DNA of 64,000 bases from Caldifarciminota bacterium. Lineage in GTDB: Bacteria > Hydrothermota > Tepidihabitantia > SM23-42. Shown here in pieces: positions 8,812 to 17,369 of this stretch (position 1 is its first letter; each line of letters begins with the position of its first letter). The DNA lies in the NCBI GenBank assembly GCA_027026255.1, contig JALVOT010000006.1, positions 101,768 to 165,767 of the forward strand, read 5' to 3'. Below the pieces are notes generated by a model. The model saw only the letters and a program-made list of their open reading frames with translations. It made no database searches and was not told the origin of the DNA. Made by a program: the position numbers and the translations under genes.

Positions 8812-8839
8812 TTGACATATTCATAATTATATATATAAT
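8812..8839 (+). promoter_or_regulatory. Promoter of the pilMNOPQ operon
   Basis: TTGACA (8812-8817), 16-bp spacer, TATAAT (8834-8839). The expected start of transcription near 8846 leaves a leader of about 36 nt. The leader holds a good Shine-Dalgarno AAGGAG at 8871-8876, 5 nt before the pilM ATG. Confidence 0.8.
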
Positions 8840-8881
8840 TAATAATTAAAATTTAAAATTTGAAAATAAAAAGGAGTGATT

Positions 8882-9922
8882 ATGTTCGGGAAAAAGAAAA
8901 AGGTAATTGGGCTTGATATTGGTTCAAGCCAGACCAAAATGGTGGAACTGAGTTCAGGCAAGGGTAAAAAATTATTAAACTATGGTGTTGCTAAGGTCTT
9001 GCCTGATGCAATTGTTGAAGGAGAAATAATCGATCGGGAAGCCGTTTTGGATTCAATCAGGACACTGATTGAAACGAAGGGCTTTACGACCAAGGATGTG
9101 GTTATCGGCCTTGCCGGACGCGATGTAATAATCAAACGGATTACGATGGACCGAATGAGTGAATCTGATACGCGTGAGCAGATAAAATGGGAGGCTGAAC
9201 AGTATGTTCCATTTGATATAAATGAAGTGACCCTTGATTTTGATATTGTCAATCCAAACTTTGGAGAAAACCAGCAGGAGGTAATCCTTGTTGCGGCAAA
9301 GAATGAACTTATCAATAATTTAACCTCACTTTTAAAAGAATTGAATTTGAGACCAACGATTATCGATACTACTGCATTTGCACTACAAAATGTTTTTGAA
9401 TTTAATTACCAGACTTCACCAGATGAGATTGTTGGTCTGATCCACATCGGTGCGGGAATGATGGTTATCAATGTTATAAAAGGTGGTTCCTGTCTTTCCG
9501 CCCGCGATGTCTATTACGGTGTGAATGCCTTCATAAGTAAACTTCAAAAAGAGGTCGGTTTCAATTATGAGGATGCTGCAAACGCTGTAAAGGGAACAAT
9601 CCCGGTCGGTGCTTCTCAGGATTCAATCCAGGGTGTGTTCGAATCATTTGTTAATGATCTCAGCACCCATATCGAAAGGAGTCTACAGTTTCTTTCCAGT
9701 GTTACTGGCGAGGAGAAAATTAACCGAATGTATCTTTCCGGGGGTGGAGCATTAATTTCTAATCTCTTAGAATATCTCAAGCGGCGCTTTAATATCCCGA
9801 TTGAAATTCTCAATCCCCTGAAAAATATAGTTTATGACCCAACCATATTTACGCCAGAAGGGGTTGATGTTACAGGACCAATTTTGGCGCAAGCGATTGG
9901 TTTAGCATTAAGGGGGGAATAA
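8882..9922 (+). CDS. pilM: Type IV pilus inner-membrane platform protein PilM (FtsA/actin-like ATPase)
   Basis: 346 residues from ATG 8882. A GTG at 8876 is in frame, but it is part of the AAGGAG ribosome site, so the ATG is preferred. The actin-like fold is shown by LDIGSSQTKMVEL (phosphate-1 loop) near the N-terminus, VIGLAGRDVIIKRI, GLIHIGAGMMVINVI in the middle, and YLSGGGALISNLLEYL near the end. PilM is cytoplasmic and binds the N-terminal tail of PilN to anchor the alignment complex of the pilus machine. It is first of five genes in the canonical order pilM-N-O-P-Q. The assembly ATPases and the pilin are not in this window. Confidence 0.95.
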   Translation: MFGKKKKVIGLDIGSSQTKMVELSSGKGKKLLNYGVAKVLPDAIVEGEIIDREAVLDSIRTLIETKGFTTKDVVIGLAGRDVIIKRITMDRMSESDTREQIKWEAEQYVPFDINEVTLDFDIVNPNFGENQQEVILVAAKNELINNLTSLLKELNLRPTIIDTTAFALQNVFEFNYQTSPDEIVGLIHIGAGMMVINVIKGGSCLSARDVYYGVNAFISKLQKEVGFNYEDAANAVKGTIPVGASQDSIQGVFESFVNDLSTHIERSLQFLSSVTGEEKINRMYLSGGGALISNLLEYLKRRFNIPIEILNPLKNIVYDPTIFTPEGVDVTGPILAQAIGLALRGE

Positions 9923-9923
9923 A

Positions 9924-10532
9924 ATGATAAAAATAAACTTAGTACCAACGGCAAAAAGAGGTCGGGCTCCAAGAGCAAAATCGATAAAGGGACCTCGCCC
10001 GAGTATTAAGCTTCCTTCAATTCAGGCAAGTGTTGTCTATATTGTGGGGATTGTGATCTTCGTGCTGGTGGTGGCGATTCTTCTGATTGCACAATCTTCC
10101 AAGATGAACAGCCTCAATAAGAATATTGCCCAATTGTCCAGTCGATTGGAGGAACTGAAGGTTTATAAGGCAGCGGTGGATAGTTTGGAGAAGAGGGAGA
10201 AGGAACTGGCATCGCTGATTGACCCGATCAAAGAACTTAATAAAAATCGTTTCTTTATTGCACATATTCTCGATGAGATTTCTTCACGCATCCCCGAGTT
10301 TACCTGGCTTACATCCTTGGATGTTAATAAATCGAATCTTGGATTGAAGGGTATTGCGGCTTCAAATCTTTTGGTTGCCGATTTTATGAATCGATTGGAA
10401 GAATCTTCTTATATTCATAATGTTGACCTTACTGTTTTAGAAAAGAAGGCGGTAAAGAAACAGGAAATGATGCAGTTTACACTTACGGCAAATGTTGGGT
10501 TGGAAGATACCTTAGCCGGGAGGCAAAAATGA
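9924..10532 (+). CDS. pilN: Type IV pilus assembly protein PilN
   Basis: 202 residues. The start INLVPTAKRG matches the conserved INLLP-type tail that docks into PilM. A single membrane segment lies at about 35-57 (VVYIVGIVIFVLVVAILLI), then a coiled coil (about 60-95) and a ferredoxin-like periplasmic domain (PEFTWLTSLDV). PilN pairs with PilO to form the inner-membrane alignment complex. It begins 1 nt after the pilM stop and overlaps pilO by 4 nt. The basic segment at residues 9-26 (many Arg/Lys) is longer than in well-known PilN proteins. Confidence 0.9.
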   Translation: MIKINLVPTAKRGRAPRAKSIKGPRPSIKLPSIQASVVYIVGIVIFVLVVAILLIAQSSKMNSLNKNIAQLSSRLEELKVYKAAVDSLEKREKELASLIDPIKELNKNRFFIAHILDEISSRIPEFTWLTSLDVNKSNLGLKGIAASNLLVADFMNRLEESSYIHNVDLTVLEKKAVKKQEMMQFTLTANVGLEDTLAGRQK

Positions 10533-11107
10533 ATCTCAAGGAATCAAAAGGACAGCAATTAATTATTTTTATTGTTATCTTGGTGGTATTACTGATTCTC
10601 TTTTTTAGATTTCCCTATAGATCAAACAGCGAGAAGATTAAACAGTTAACCCTGCAAAGGGATTCCCTACAGATTGAGGTCCAGAAGGCTGAGGCGGCGC
10701 GAGCCAGACTTCCAGAACTCCAGGCAAAGATTGCCCGTCTTGAAAAGGAATGGGAGAAGGCAAAAAAGATGTTGCCGAAAGAGAAAGAAATACCATCGCT
10801 TATTCAACAGATTTCAAATTCTGGAACCAAGGCCGGGGTTAGTTTTATACTCTTTAAGCCGAGTGGTCCTAATCCCAGGGAAAAGTATGCAGAAATACCT
10901 GTTCAAATAAAAGTGGCATGCGGTTATCATCAACTCGGCAGTTTCCTGTCGAATATTGGTAATCTGGCACGGATTGTCAATGTTCCTGCCGTAAAGATAA
11001 AACAGAGTTCCAAAGAAAAGTCGGTTGAGGCAGAATTAAGGGCGATTACTTATACAGTTGCAAAAAGAAGGGAGGTGAATCGTGGTGTTCCACCTCGTCG
11101 TAGGTAA
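10529..11107 (+). CDS. pilO: Type IV pilus assembly protein PilO
   Basis: 192 residues. One membrane segment at about 11-27 (LIIFIVILVVLLILFF), a coiled coil at about 35-80, then a periplasmic domain starting with LIQQISNSGTKAGVSFILFK, typical of PilO. Partner of PilN. The ATG overlaps the pilN stop by 4 nt (ATGA). Its last 26 bp overlap the start of the PilP-like gene, whose GGAGGTG ribosome site lies inside pilO (11071-11077). Confidence 0.9.
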   Translation: MNLKESKGQQLIIFIVILVVLLILFFRFPYRSNSEKIKQLTLQRDSLQIEVQKAEAARARLPELQAKIARLEKEWEKAKKMLPKEKEIPSLIQQISNSGTKAGVSFILFKPSGPNPREKYAEIPVQIKVACGYHQLGSFLSNIGNLARIVNVPAVKIKQSSKEKSVEAELRAITYTVAKRREVNRGVPPRRR

Positions 11108-11498
11108 TTTTCTCTGCATGATGATACTGTTTAATCAGAGTCCCAGTGCACCATCTGCAGATACAGATACCATGTTTCCGGTAGAAAAATGGCATTATGC
11201 AGCAAAGGGAAGGCGTGATCCCTTTGTTCCTTTGTTAGGCACTGAATTATCCCAGGGTGGTAAGACAAGTCATCTCAGTGTGGAAAATCTTACCCTGATT
11301 GGAATTCTCTGGGGAGATAAAGGATACTATGCATTGGTTAAGGATGGTTTGAATAATGGTTATATTCTCAGGAGAGGTGATCCGGTTGCTGGTGGTAAGG
11401 TTGCGGACATAAATCGGCGGGCGGTTATTTTTCAGATTGTTCACGCCGGCGTTGTGACAAAATATAAATTGCCACTCAAAGAGAAAGAAAGGAGGTAA
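11082..11498 (+). CDS. pilP: PilP-like type IV pilus lipoprotein/pilot
   Basis: 138 residues. The GTG start at 11082 sits 4 nt after GGAGGTG. A hydrophobic N-terminus (VFHLVVGNFLCMMILF) could be a signal sequence, with a Cys at about position 12, but a classical lipobox is not clear. The signature is GRRDPFVPLLG followed by LTLIGILWG and YILRRGDPV, the short beta-sandwich that in PilP binds the N0 domain of PilQ. Gene order (between pilO and pilQ) supports the call. It overlaps pilO by 26 nt and ends 4 nt before pilQ. Confidence 0.85.
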   Translation: MVFHLVVGNFLCMMILFNQSPSAPSADTDTMFPVEKWHYAAKGRRDPFVPLLGTELSQGGKTSHLSVENLTLIGILWGDKGYYALVKDGLNNGYILRRGDPVAGGKVADINRRAVIFQIVHAGVVTKYKLPLKEKERR

Positions 11499-11502
11499 AA
11501 TT

Positions 11503-13098
11503 ATGAGGAATATGTTTATCTTCGCATTATTGATTTCTGTGGCAGGTGGTGCAGTTATAAGTGATCTGGCAGTGGTTCCAGAAGAGGGTAATACAAAACT
11601 TATTATTAAGTCTGATGCACCATTCGTTGCCAGTACATTTACCCTTAAAGACCCGGCACGGATCGTGGTCGATTGTTCCGGGGTCTCAAGTGCTCTGGTT
11701 GGAAAGACATTTCCGGTGAATGCCGGTGGAATAAAAGAATTGGCAGTTACCGGATTTAGTGAACAGCCTGATTTAATTAGAGTAGTAGGAAAATTGGACC
11801 GTGATTATTCATTCCTTACTTCAACTGTAGATAATGACTTTGTCGTTACCCTTCTTACGGGCAGCTCAGCATTTCCTGAGTGGCTGGCTTCGGCAAGCAC
11901 TGCGATTCCAACTGCTCCAGCCCCGACGACACCGCCGGTAACCCCGACCCCGAAGCCTGCGGCGACAATAACGGGCAGGCCAATTTCTATTGATCTGGAA
12001 AATGCGGATATCCTTACTGTATTGAGGGCACTTTCTGAGTATGCCGGGGTTAATATTGTTGCTGGTAAGGATGTGAAGGGAACGGTTACTGTAAGACTTC
12101 ATAATATCCCCTGGCGTCAGGCTTTAGAGATCATTCTTAAGGCATCAGGCTATGCCTATCGTGAGGATCCCGGGGTTATCAGGGTTGATACTGCCGAGAA
12201 TCTGGATAAACAGGACTATGACCTTCCGACGACCTCCAAAATCTATAAATTGGAATTTGCCGATCCCCGGAAACTGTTGAATAAGGTTCAGGCGATGCTT
12301 TCGCCCAAGGGTAAGGCAAATGTAGATATCCGGACAAATTCTATTGTTGTAACCGAAGTCCAGCCGATTCATGATAAGATAAAGCAACTTGTGAGATTAC
12401 TTGATACACCTACACCGCAGGTTGAGATAATGGCCAAGGTTGTTGATATTGATGTTTCTGCATCAAGGGGTCTGGGTATAGACTGGACCTTAAAAGGTCT
12501 GGAAAGCAGGATTGTCAGGGCAGATATTGCAAGTAATGTAAATCCTACAATTGCCGGCTATGGAGTTTTTAATGTCGGAACAGTTCCTTCGTTGGCACAG
12601 ATTAATGCAACCATCAATATCCTGGAAGAGAACGGCAAGGCGCATACGATATCGGCACCGCGGGTAACTGCAGTCGATAATGAAAAGGCGCGGGTTCTTG
12701 GTGGTCAGCGTTTCGGTTTTCCGACCCGGGATATGTCAGGGAATACTGTAATTCAGTTCTATACTGTAGGAACGAAACTTGAGGTTACGCCTCATATCAA
12801 TTCCCTGGAAGAGGTGACAATGGAAATTCATGCTGAGGTTAGTGAACTCGATAAGGCTTCCGCCCTTGCCGGAAGGCCGATTGTTACTACATCTGAGGCT
12901 GATACCAAGGTGCTTGTGAAGGATGGAAATACTGTGGTGATCGGCGGCTTTATACGAAAGAAAAAGACAAAGTCGGTTCACGGGATTCCTATTCTTAAAA
13001 GCATACCTATTCTGGGTGCGTTGTTCAGGGAGACAACAACCTCGATTGAGGATCGCGAGCTTCTGATCTTCCTTACCCCGACTATTATTAGACATTGA
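11503..13098 (+). CDS. pilQ: Type IV pilus secretin PilQ
   Basis: 531 residues, shorter than proteobacterial PilQ (about 700) because only one AMIN domain is present (about 20-120). A Pro/Thr-rich linker (about 128-155) follows. An N0/STN domain begins near ISIDLENADILTVLRALSEY, then a secretin N1 domain and the secretin core (from about 345). The core ends with the secretin signature IPILKSIPILGALFRE and ELLIFLTPTII. A signal peptide covers the first 17 residues. It forms the outer-membrane pore for the pilus and for DNA entry in competent species. The ribosome site AAGGAGG lies 6-8 nt before the ATG. Confidence 0.93.
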   Translation: MRNMFIFALLISVAGGAVISDLAVVPEEGNTKLIIKSDAPFVASTFTLKDPARIVVDCSGVSSALVGKTFPVNAGGIKELAVTGFSEQPDLIRVVGKLDRDYSFLTSTVDNDFVVTLLTGSSAFPEWLASASTAIPTAPAPTTPPVTPTPKPAATITGRPISIDLENADILTVLRALSEYAGVNIVAGKDVKGTVTVRLHNIPWRQALEIILKASGYAYREDPGVIRVDTAENLDKQDYDLPTTSKIYKLEFADPRKLLNKVQAMLSPKGKANVDIRTNSIVVTEVQPIHDKIKQLVRLLDTPTPQVEIMAKVVDIDVSASRGLGIDWTLKGLESRIVRADIASNVNPTIAGYGVFNVGTVPSLAQINATINILEENGKAHTISAPRVTAVDNEKARVLGGQRFGFPTRDMSGNTVIQFYTVGTKLEVTPHINSLEEVTMEIHAEVSELDKASALAGRPIVTTSEADTKVLVKDGNTVVIGGFIRKKKTKSVHGIPILKSIPILGALFRETTTSIEDRELLIFLTPTIIRH

Positions 13099-13135
13099 TG
13101 GCTGCGGCTCAGAAATTAGTCTTTCAATCCCTTAA

Positions 13136-13666
13136 TTGAGGATAATAGGAGGATGTAATCGGGGTCGGAAGCTAAGGATAGCAAAAAGAGGCATCAGGCC
13201 AACCAAGTCAATTGTTCGTAGTGCGATCTTTAACATAATCGGTTCAAGGATTGTCGGAGCGCGGGTACTTGATATATTTTCGGGTTCAGGTGCCCTCGGA
13301 ATAGAAGCGATTTCGCGCGGTGCCCGGGAATGTGTTTTTATTGAAAAGAAACCAGTCATACTATTAGCGAATATTAAAAGTCTTAAGGTTACGGCAGGTG
13401 CAAAGGTTCTGAAAGGGGATTATCGTTCGGGATTGAAAAAGCTTTCATCGGAAAAATTTGATGTTATCTTTATGGACCCTCCTTATGAAAAGGGATATCC
13501 TGAGAAGGTTTTAAGATTGATTGACAGATATGCCCTGTTAGAAAAAGACGGCATTGCAGTTATCGAGCACAGTCCAAAAGAGAATTTCTTGCTTCCTCCA
13601 GATTTCGCCTGCTGGAAAAGTCGGCGTTATGGCAATACTTCATTAACTATGGTTATTAAAGAATAA
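13136..13666 (+). CDS. rsmD: 16S rRNA (guanine-N2)-methyltransferase RsmD
   Basis: 176 residues from a TTG at 13136. The first residues RIIGGCNRGRKL match the family start (RIIxGxxxGRKL), which fixes the choice. The SAM-binding loop is VLDIFSGSGALGIEA, and the base-binding motif is DPPY in IFMDPPYEKGYP. RsmD methylates G966 (E. coli numbering) of 16S rRNA in the assembled small subunit. The gene begins 37 nt after pilQ and is followed 1 nt later by coaD; rsmD-coaD is a common bacterial pair. Confidence 0.93.
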   Translation: MRIIGGCNRGRKLRIAKRGIRPTKSIVRSAIFNIIGSRIVGARVLDIFSGSGALGIEAISRGARECVFIEKKPVILLANIKSLKVTAGAKVLKGDYRSGLKKLSSEKFDVIFMDPPYEKGYPEKVLRLIDRYALLEKDGIAVIEHSPKENFLLPPDFACWKSRRYGNTSLTMVIKE

Positions 13667-13667
13667 A

Positions 13668-14147
13668 ATGAAAAGGGCATTATACGCAGGCACCTTTGAC
13701 CCCATAACCTTTGGCCATATTGATGTGATTTCAAGGGCGACCAAGATATTTGACCAGATAATTATTGGAGTTAGTGCCGGGCCCAAGGAAACACTCTTTA
13801 CACAGCGGGAAAGGATTAATTTGGTGGAGCAGATTTTTTCGAATAATGACAGGGTAACAGTTATGGGATTCGACTGCCTCCTGGTTGATTTTGCAAAAAA
13901 GATTCATATCCATACTATAATTCGTGGTATGAGGGCGGTGTCAGATTTTGATTATGAACTTCAACTCACCTTAATGAATCGAAAACTAAATCCCAGGATA
14001 GAGACAATATTCTTGATGCCTTCTGAGAGGTATATATTTATCAGTTCTTCATTGGTTAAGGAAATTGCGTCTATGGATGGTGATGTCTCACGACTTGTTC
14101 CCAGGGTTGTGGTTAATGCATTGAAGAGGAAATTGAAGAAGAGCTGA
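13668..14147 (+). CDS. coaD: Phosphopantetheine adenylyltransferase
   Basis: 159 residues, the usual length. Nucleotidyltransferase signatures are YAGTFDPITFGHIDVI (with the T/H-x-G-H loop as TFGH), IIRGMRAVSDFDYELQ, and SSSLVKEIA (the ISST-type motif). It makes dephospho-CoA from 4'-phosphopantetheine and ATP, the penultimate step of CoA synthesis. It sits directly downstream of rsmD, with no separate promoter visible, and is followed by 238 bp without a gene. Confidence 0.95.
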   Translation: MKRALYAGTFDPITFGHIDVISRATKIFDQIIIGVSAGPKETLFTQRERINLVEQIFSNNDRVTVMGFDCLLVDFAKKIHIHTIIRGMRAVSDFDYELQLTLMNRKLNPRIETIFLMPSERYIFISSSLVKEIASMDGDVSRLVPRVVVNALKRKLKKS

Positions 14148-14352
14148 ATCCAATCCTTGAGGTTTGAGTTTTTTATGAATTAGGCCAATACATCTTCCAT
14201 AAATCTGGTTTCTCCGGGTTTTTTCATATCGGTATATTTAAAATTCCCGCTTCACCGCTCGGTTATCCGGTTTTTTGTTTTTAATTACCCTGGTATGCTG
14301 TCAGAGCTGCGGTATTGAAAGGAAAGCGGCGAGGAGCCAGTCTCAGAAGATA

Positions 14353-14380
14353 TTGACTCTAATGGAAAATTTGCTATAAT
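14353..14380 (+). promoter_or_regulatory. Promoter of obgE-HEAT-dprA operon
   Basis: TTGACT (14353-14358), 16-bp spacer, TATAAT (14375-14380). The obgE ATG begins at 14386, only 5 nt after the -10 box, and no Shine-Dalgarno is present (TTTTTA precedes the ATG). A leaderless transcript is predicted. The 200 bp upstream (14148-14350) holds nothing I recognise. Confidence 0.8.
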
Positions 14381-14385
14381 TTTTA

Positions 14386-15330
14386 ATGAAATTCATAGAT
14401 GAAGTAACAATTACAGTAATTGGTGGTGATGGTGGAAATGGTTGTATCTCATTTCGCCGCGAAAAATTTGTCCCAAAAGGCGGCCCGGATGGTGGTGATG
14501 GCGGAGCAGGAGGGTCGGTATATCTCATTGGTGATGCCCGATTAAATACCCTTTTTGACCTTAAAATTCGGCCCCATTATCGGGCAGGCAGGGGTGGTCA
14601 TGGTAAGGGAAAGAAGATGACCGGTGCCCGGGGAAAGGATGTTTATATCCGGGTTCCACTGGGCGTTGTGGTTATGAATCAAAAGGGGATAATCGGGGAA
14701 ATTCTTAAGGATAAAGAGCGATTGCTTGTTGCCCGGGGTGGTAAAGGCGGTCAGGGTAATTATCATTTTGTTTCTTCAACCAACCGTGCACCCCGATATG
14801 CAGAACCCGGGGAACCGGGTGAAGAGCAGAAGTTAAAGATTATTCTCAAACTCATTGCGGATATCGGCATTGTCGGTCTGCCCAATGCCGGTAAGTCCAC
14901 CCTTTTAGAGGCAATCACCGATGCCAAGCCCCGGGTTGATCACTATCCCTTTACCACACTCAGTCCCAATCTTGGAATAATAAAATCAATACATAAGAAT
15001 ATTGTTATTGCCGATATTCCAGGCATCATCGATGGTGCGCATAAAGGAAAGGGGCTGGGATTAAAATTTTTACGGCACATCGAAAGGACGCATTTTTTAA
15101 TTATTCTGATTGATATCAATACAGACAATCCATTGGACCATTATCGGTGTATAATGGATGAATTTAATGCATACAATCCCGCCCTTTTGAAAAAACCGAG
15201 GATTGTCGTATTTAATAAAATTGATTTGCTGAAGCAAATTCCAGAATTTGACCTTCAGGAAAAGACATTTTATATTTCGGCATTAAGGGGCGACGGAATA
15301 GATAAACTGGTTAAATTTTTGAGCCGATGA
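14386..15330 (+). CDS. obgE: Obg-family GTPase (lacking the C-terminal OCT domain)
   Basis: 314 residues. The glycine-rich Obg fold is at 1-157 (GGDGGNG, GGPDGGDGGAGG, RGGHGKGKKMTG). The G domain starts at 158 with G1 GLPNAGKS (164-171), switch FTTLSPNLG, G3 DIPG (210-213) and G4 NKID. It ends shortly after the G5 region, so the C-terminal domain found in many Obg proteins is absent. It acts in 50S subunit maturation and stringent-response signalling. The start overlaps its own promoter region (leaderless). The stop overlaps the HEAT gene by 4 nt. Confidence 0.93.
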   Translation: MKFIDEVTITVIGGDGGNGCISFRREKFVPKGGPDGGDGGAGGSVYLIGDARLNTLFDLKIRPHYRAGRGGHGKGKKMTGARGKDVYIRVPLGVVVMNQKGIIGEILKDKERLLVARGGKGGQGNYHFVSSTNRAPRYAEPGEPGEEQKLKIILKLIADIGIVGLPNAGKSTLLEAITDAKPRVDHYPFTTLSPNLGIIKSIHKNIVIADIPGIIDGAHKGKGLGLKFLRHIERTHFLIILIDINTDNPLDHYRCIMDEFNAYNPALLKKPRIVVFNKIDLLKQIPEFDLQEKTFYISALRGDGIDKLVKFLSR

Positions 15331-15851
15331 AGATAAAATTTCAACAGGACCGAGAAACGATCCTGAAGATTCTTGAATCGGCAAGTATTACGAGGAAATT
15401 GAGGATTTTGGACAAGTTGAATGGCGTTAATGAAAAGGATAGCATAAAAATTTTATTCAAGGTGCTGGAGGATAAATCCTGGTGTCTCAGGGAAAAGGCG
15501 GCATACAAACTTGTCCAGTATGGGAAAAAGGTGGTTCCCAGGTTGAACCGTCTTCTTAAAAAGGGATATTGGTTTACCCGTGCCTCGGCCTGCATAACGA
15601 TTGGTGAGATAGGGGATATAAGGGCACTGTATTCAATCGTTATGCTTTTATTGAATGACGATAATCCAACGGTTATTAAGGAAGCAAGCACGGCTCTGGT
15701 AAAGATTGCTCAAAAAAATCCTTCAGAGTTCTCAACTGTTCTGAAAGAAATGACCCTTGAGCAAAATTCATTGTCACGAATCTTGAAAATTATCGAACAA
15801 AGAGATGCTGGATTATATCAGGAGATAAAATCTATAGTTTTAGATGAATGA
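15327..15851 (+). CDS. HEAT-repeat protein
   Basis: 174 residues of helical repeats. At least three HEAT/PBS-lyase-like units are visible: around DSIKILFKVLEDKSWCLREKA, VPRLNRLLKKGYWFTRASA and RALYSIVMLLLNDDNPTVIKEA. No catalytic motif and no signal peptide are seen. Such proteins are scaffolds; the partner is unknown. It overlaps obgE by 4 nt (ATGA) and dprA by 8 nt, so it is translated with both. Confidence 0.8.
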   Translation: MKIKFQQDRETILKILESASITRKLRILDKLNGVNEKDSIKILFKVLEDKSWCLREKAAYKLVQYGKKVVPRLNRLLKKGYWFTRASACITIGEIGDIRALYSIVMLLLNDDNPTVIKEASTALVKIAQKNPSEFSTVLKEMTLEQNSLSRILKIIEQRDAGLYQEIKSIVLDE

Positions 15852-16929
15852 GATCATAGATTTTCTTGACCTTCTCTCAATAAAGAAATTGAGTGAGACA
15901 AAACTTTATCTTCTGTTAGAAAGATATAAATCACCCGGGGCAATAAAAGATGCCGATAAAAGAGAACTTTCATCTCTGGTGGGCCGGGGAATCGCCGATT
16001 TGATAAAAAGTGCGGCGATAGATAATAAAAACCGAGAGAGATATAAAACCATAATTGAAAAACTCCAGATTGAGTTGATACCATATTATTCAGATAAGTA
16101 TCCGGTTTGGTTAAAACATATCCCACATTTTCCTCCGGTTATCTTTGTGCGGGGTGCGATTCTGCCTGAGGATGAGATATCGGTAGCAATAATCGGTACC
16201 CGGGGGGCGACGGTTTATGGGAAGGAGATTGCCCGGGATTTTGCATCCAGGTTTGTTGATTGTGGAGTAACCGTGGTCAGTGGAATGGCAAGGGGTATTG
16301 ACACCCAGGCACATTGGGGTGCATTGAAAAAGGGCGGAAGGACTATTGCGGTTCTCGGATGTGGAATTGATATCTGCTATCCACCGGAAAACCGTAAGTT
16401 GATGAGTGAAATAATTAAAAATGGTGCGGTGATTTCTGAATTCAGTTTGAATACACCGCCTTTGGCCCAGAATTTTCCCAAAAGAAATCGAATCGTTTCA
16501 GGACTCGCCCGGGCTGTAGTTGCGATTGAGGCGCGTGAGAAGAGCGGGGTGATGAATACGGTGAGATGGGCACTGGATCAGAATAAAGAGGTTTTTGCCA
16601 TTCCCGGGAATATATATGCAAGGACATCAAAGGGAACAAATTTTTTAATCAAAGAAGGGGCGATTCCTGTAACTTCAGCAGATGAGGTGCTGGAATATTT
16701 AGGTATTCAATATACAAAGGTTGAAAAAAAGGCGAAAGAGATTTTGCTTGATAAAAAGGAGCAGGTCGTCTGGCAGGAACTTTCTTTTGAACCAATCTAC
16801 TTGGATGTTCTTTCCGAACGTCTGAATCAGTCTACCGGTTCGATTCTCGAGGTTCTGCTGGGTCTGGAGATGAAGGGGTTGGTAAAACAGCTGCCGGGAA
16901 TGATGTTTGTGAAAAATTTTGATGTCTGA
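15844..16929 (+). CDS. dprA: DNA-processing protein DprA
   Basis: 361 residues. A short N-terminal helical domain precedes the Rossmann-like core: VAIIGTRGATVYG, VVSGMARGIDTQAH, TIAVLGCGIDICYPPEN, ISEFSLNTPP, FPKRNRIVSGLA, and VFAIPGNIYARTSKGTNFLI. The C-terminus (about 295-361) has the winged-helix domain of longer DprA proteins. DprA loads RecA on incoming single-stranded DNA during natural transformation. It is last in the obgE operon. Together with pilMNOPQ and the HhH-barrel protein it supports a competence pathway in this organism. Confidence 0.94.
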   Translation: MNEIIDFLDLLSIKKLSETKLYLLLERYKSPGAIKDADKRELSSLVGRGIADLIKSAAIDNKNRERYKTIIEKLQIELIPYYSDKYPVWLKHIPHFPPVIFVRGAILPEDEISVAIIGTRGATVYGKEIARDFASRFVDCGVTVVSGMARGIDTQAHWGALKKGGRTIAVLGCGIDICYPPENRKLMSEIIKNGAVISEFSLNTPPLAQNFPKRNRIVSGLARAVVAIEAREKSGVMNTVRWALDQNKEVFAIPGNIYARTSKGTNFLIKEGAIPVTSADEVLEYLGIQYTKVEKKAKEILLDKKEQVVWQELSFEPIYLDVLSERLNQSTGSILEVLLGLEMKGLVKQLPGMMFVKNFDV

Positions 16930-16936
16930 TACTATA

Positions 16937-16964
16937 TTGATTTTCTTAAGAATCTATTTATAAT
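16937..16964 (+). promoter_or_regulatory. Promoter of NUDIX-sbcD-sbcC operon
   Basis: TTGATT (16937-16942), 16-bp spacer, TATAAT (16959-16964). The NUDIX ATG is at 16971, 6 nt after the -10 box, with no Shine-Dalgarno in between. A leaderless transcript is predicted. Confidence 0.75.
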
Positions 16965-16970
16965 TGTTCT

Positions 16971-17366
16971 ATGAAATATCGTAATCCCATACCTACCGTA
17001 GACATAATTATTGAAACAGAAAAAGGGATTGTCCTTGTGAAACGGAAAAATCCGCCGTCCGGCTGGGCAATACCGGGCGGGTTTATTGATTATGGTGAAT
17101 CTGCAGAACAGGCAGCAGTGCGTGAGGCGTTAGAGGAGACCGGTCTGGAACTTGAAGATTTAAGGCAGTTTCATACCTATTCAGCCCCGAACCGGGATCC
17201 CCGACACCACACCATCTCGGTTGTGTTCACCGCCCGCTCTAAGGATAAACCAGAGGCCGGGGATGATGCCGAGGAAATCGGGATATTCACCCGGGATAAT
17301 CTACCGGATAATATCGCCTTTGACCACCGCAAAATCTTAGAGGACTATTTCAATAAGAGATATTAG
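16971..17366 (+). CDS. NUDIX hydrolase
   Basis: 131 residues. The Nudix box is complete at residues 37-59: Gly37, Glu43, then REALEETGL (51-59), matching G-x5-E-x7-REUxEExGU. The surrounding [19 protein letters not shown] and GWAIPGGF are typical of small bacterial Nudix enzymes such as ADP-ribose or nucleoside-diphosphate pyrophosphatases. The substrate cannot be told from sequence alone. First gene of an operon with the SbcD/SbcC-like pair, 3 nt upstream of sbcD. Confidence 0.92.
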   Translation: MKYRNPIPTVDIIIETEKGIVLVKRKNPPSGWAIPGGFIDYGESAEQAAVREALEETGLELEDLRQFHTYSAPNRDPRHHTISVVFTARSKDKPEAGDDAEEIGIFTRDNLPDNIAFDHRKILEDYFNKRY

Positions 17367-17369
17367 ATA

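Noticed and set aside
12596..12615. TGGCAC-like -24/-12 sigma-54 promoter inside pilQ
   Set aside because: The -12 element is wrong (ATGCA) and it is inside coding sequence with no gene start nearby.
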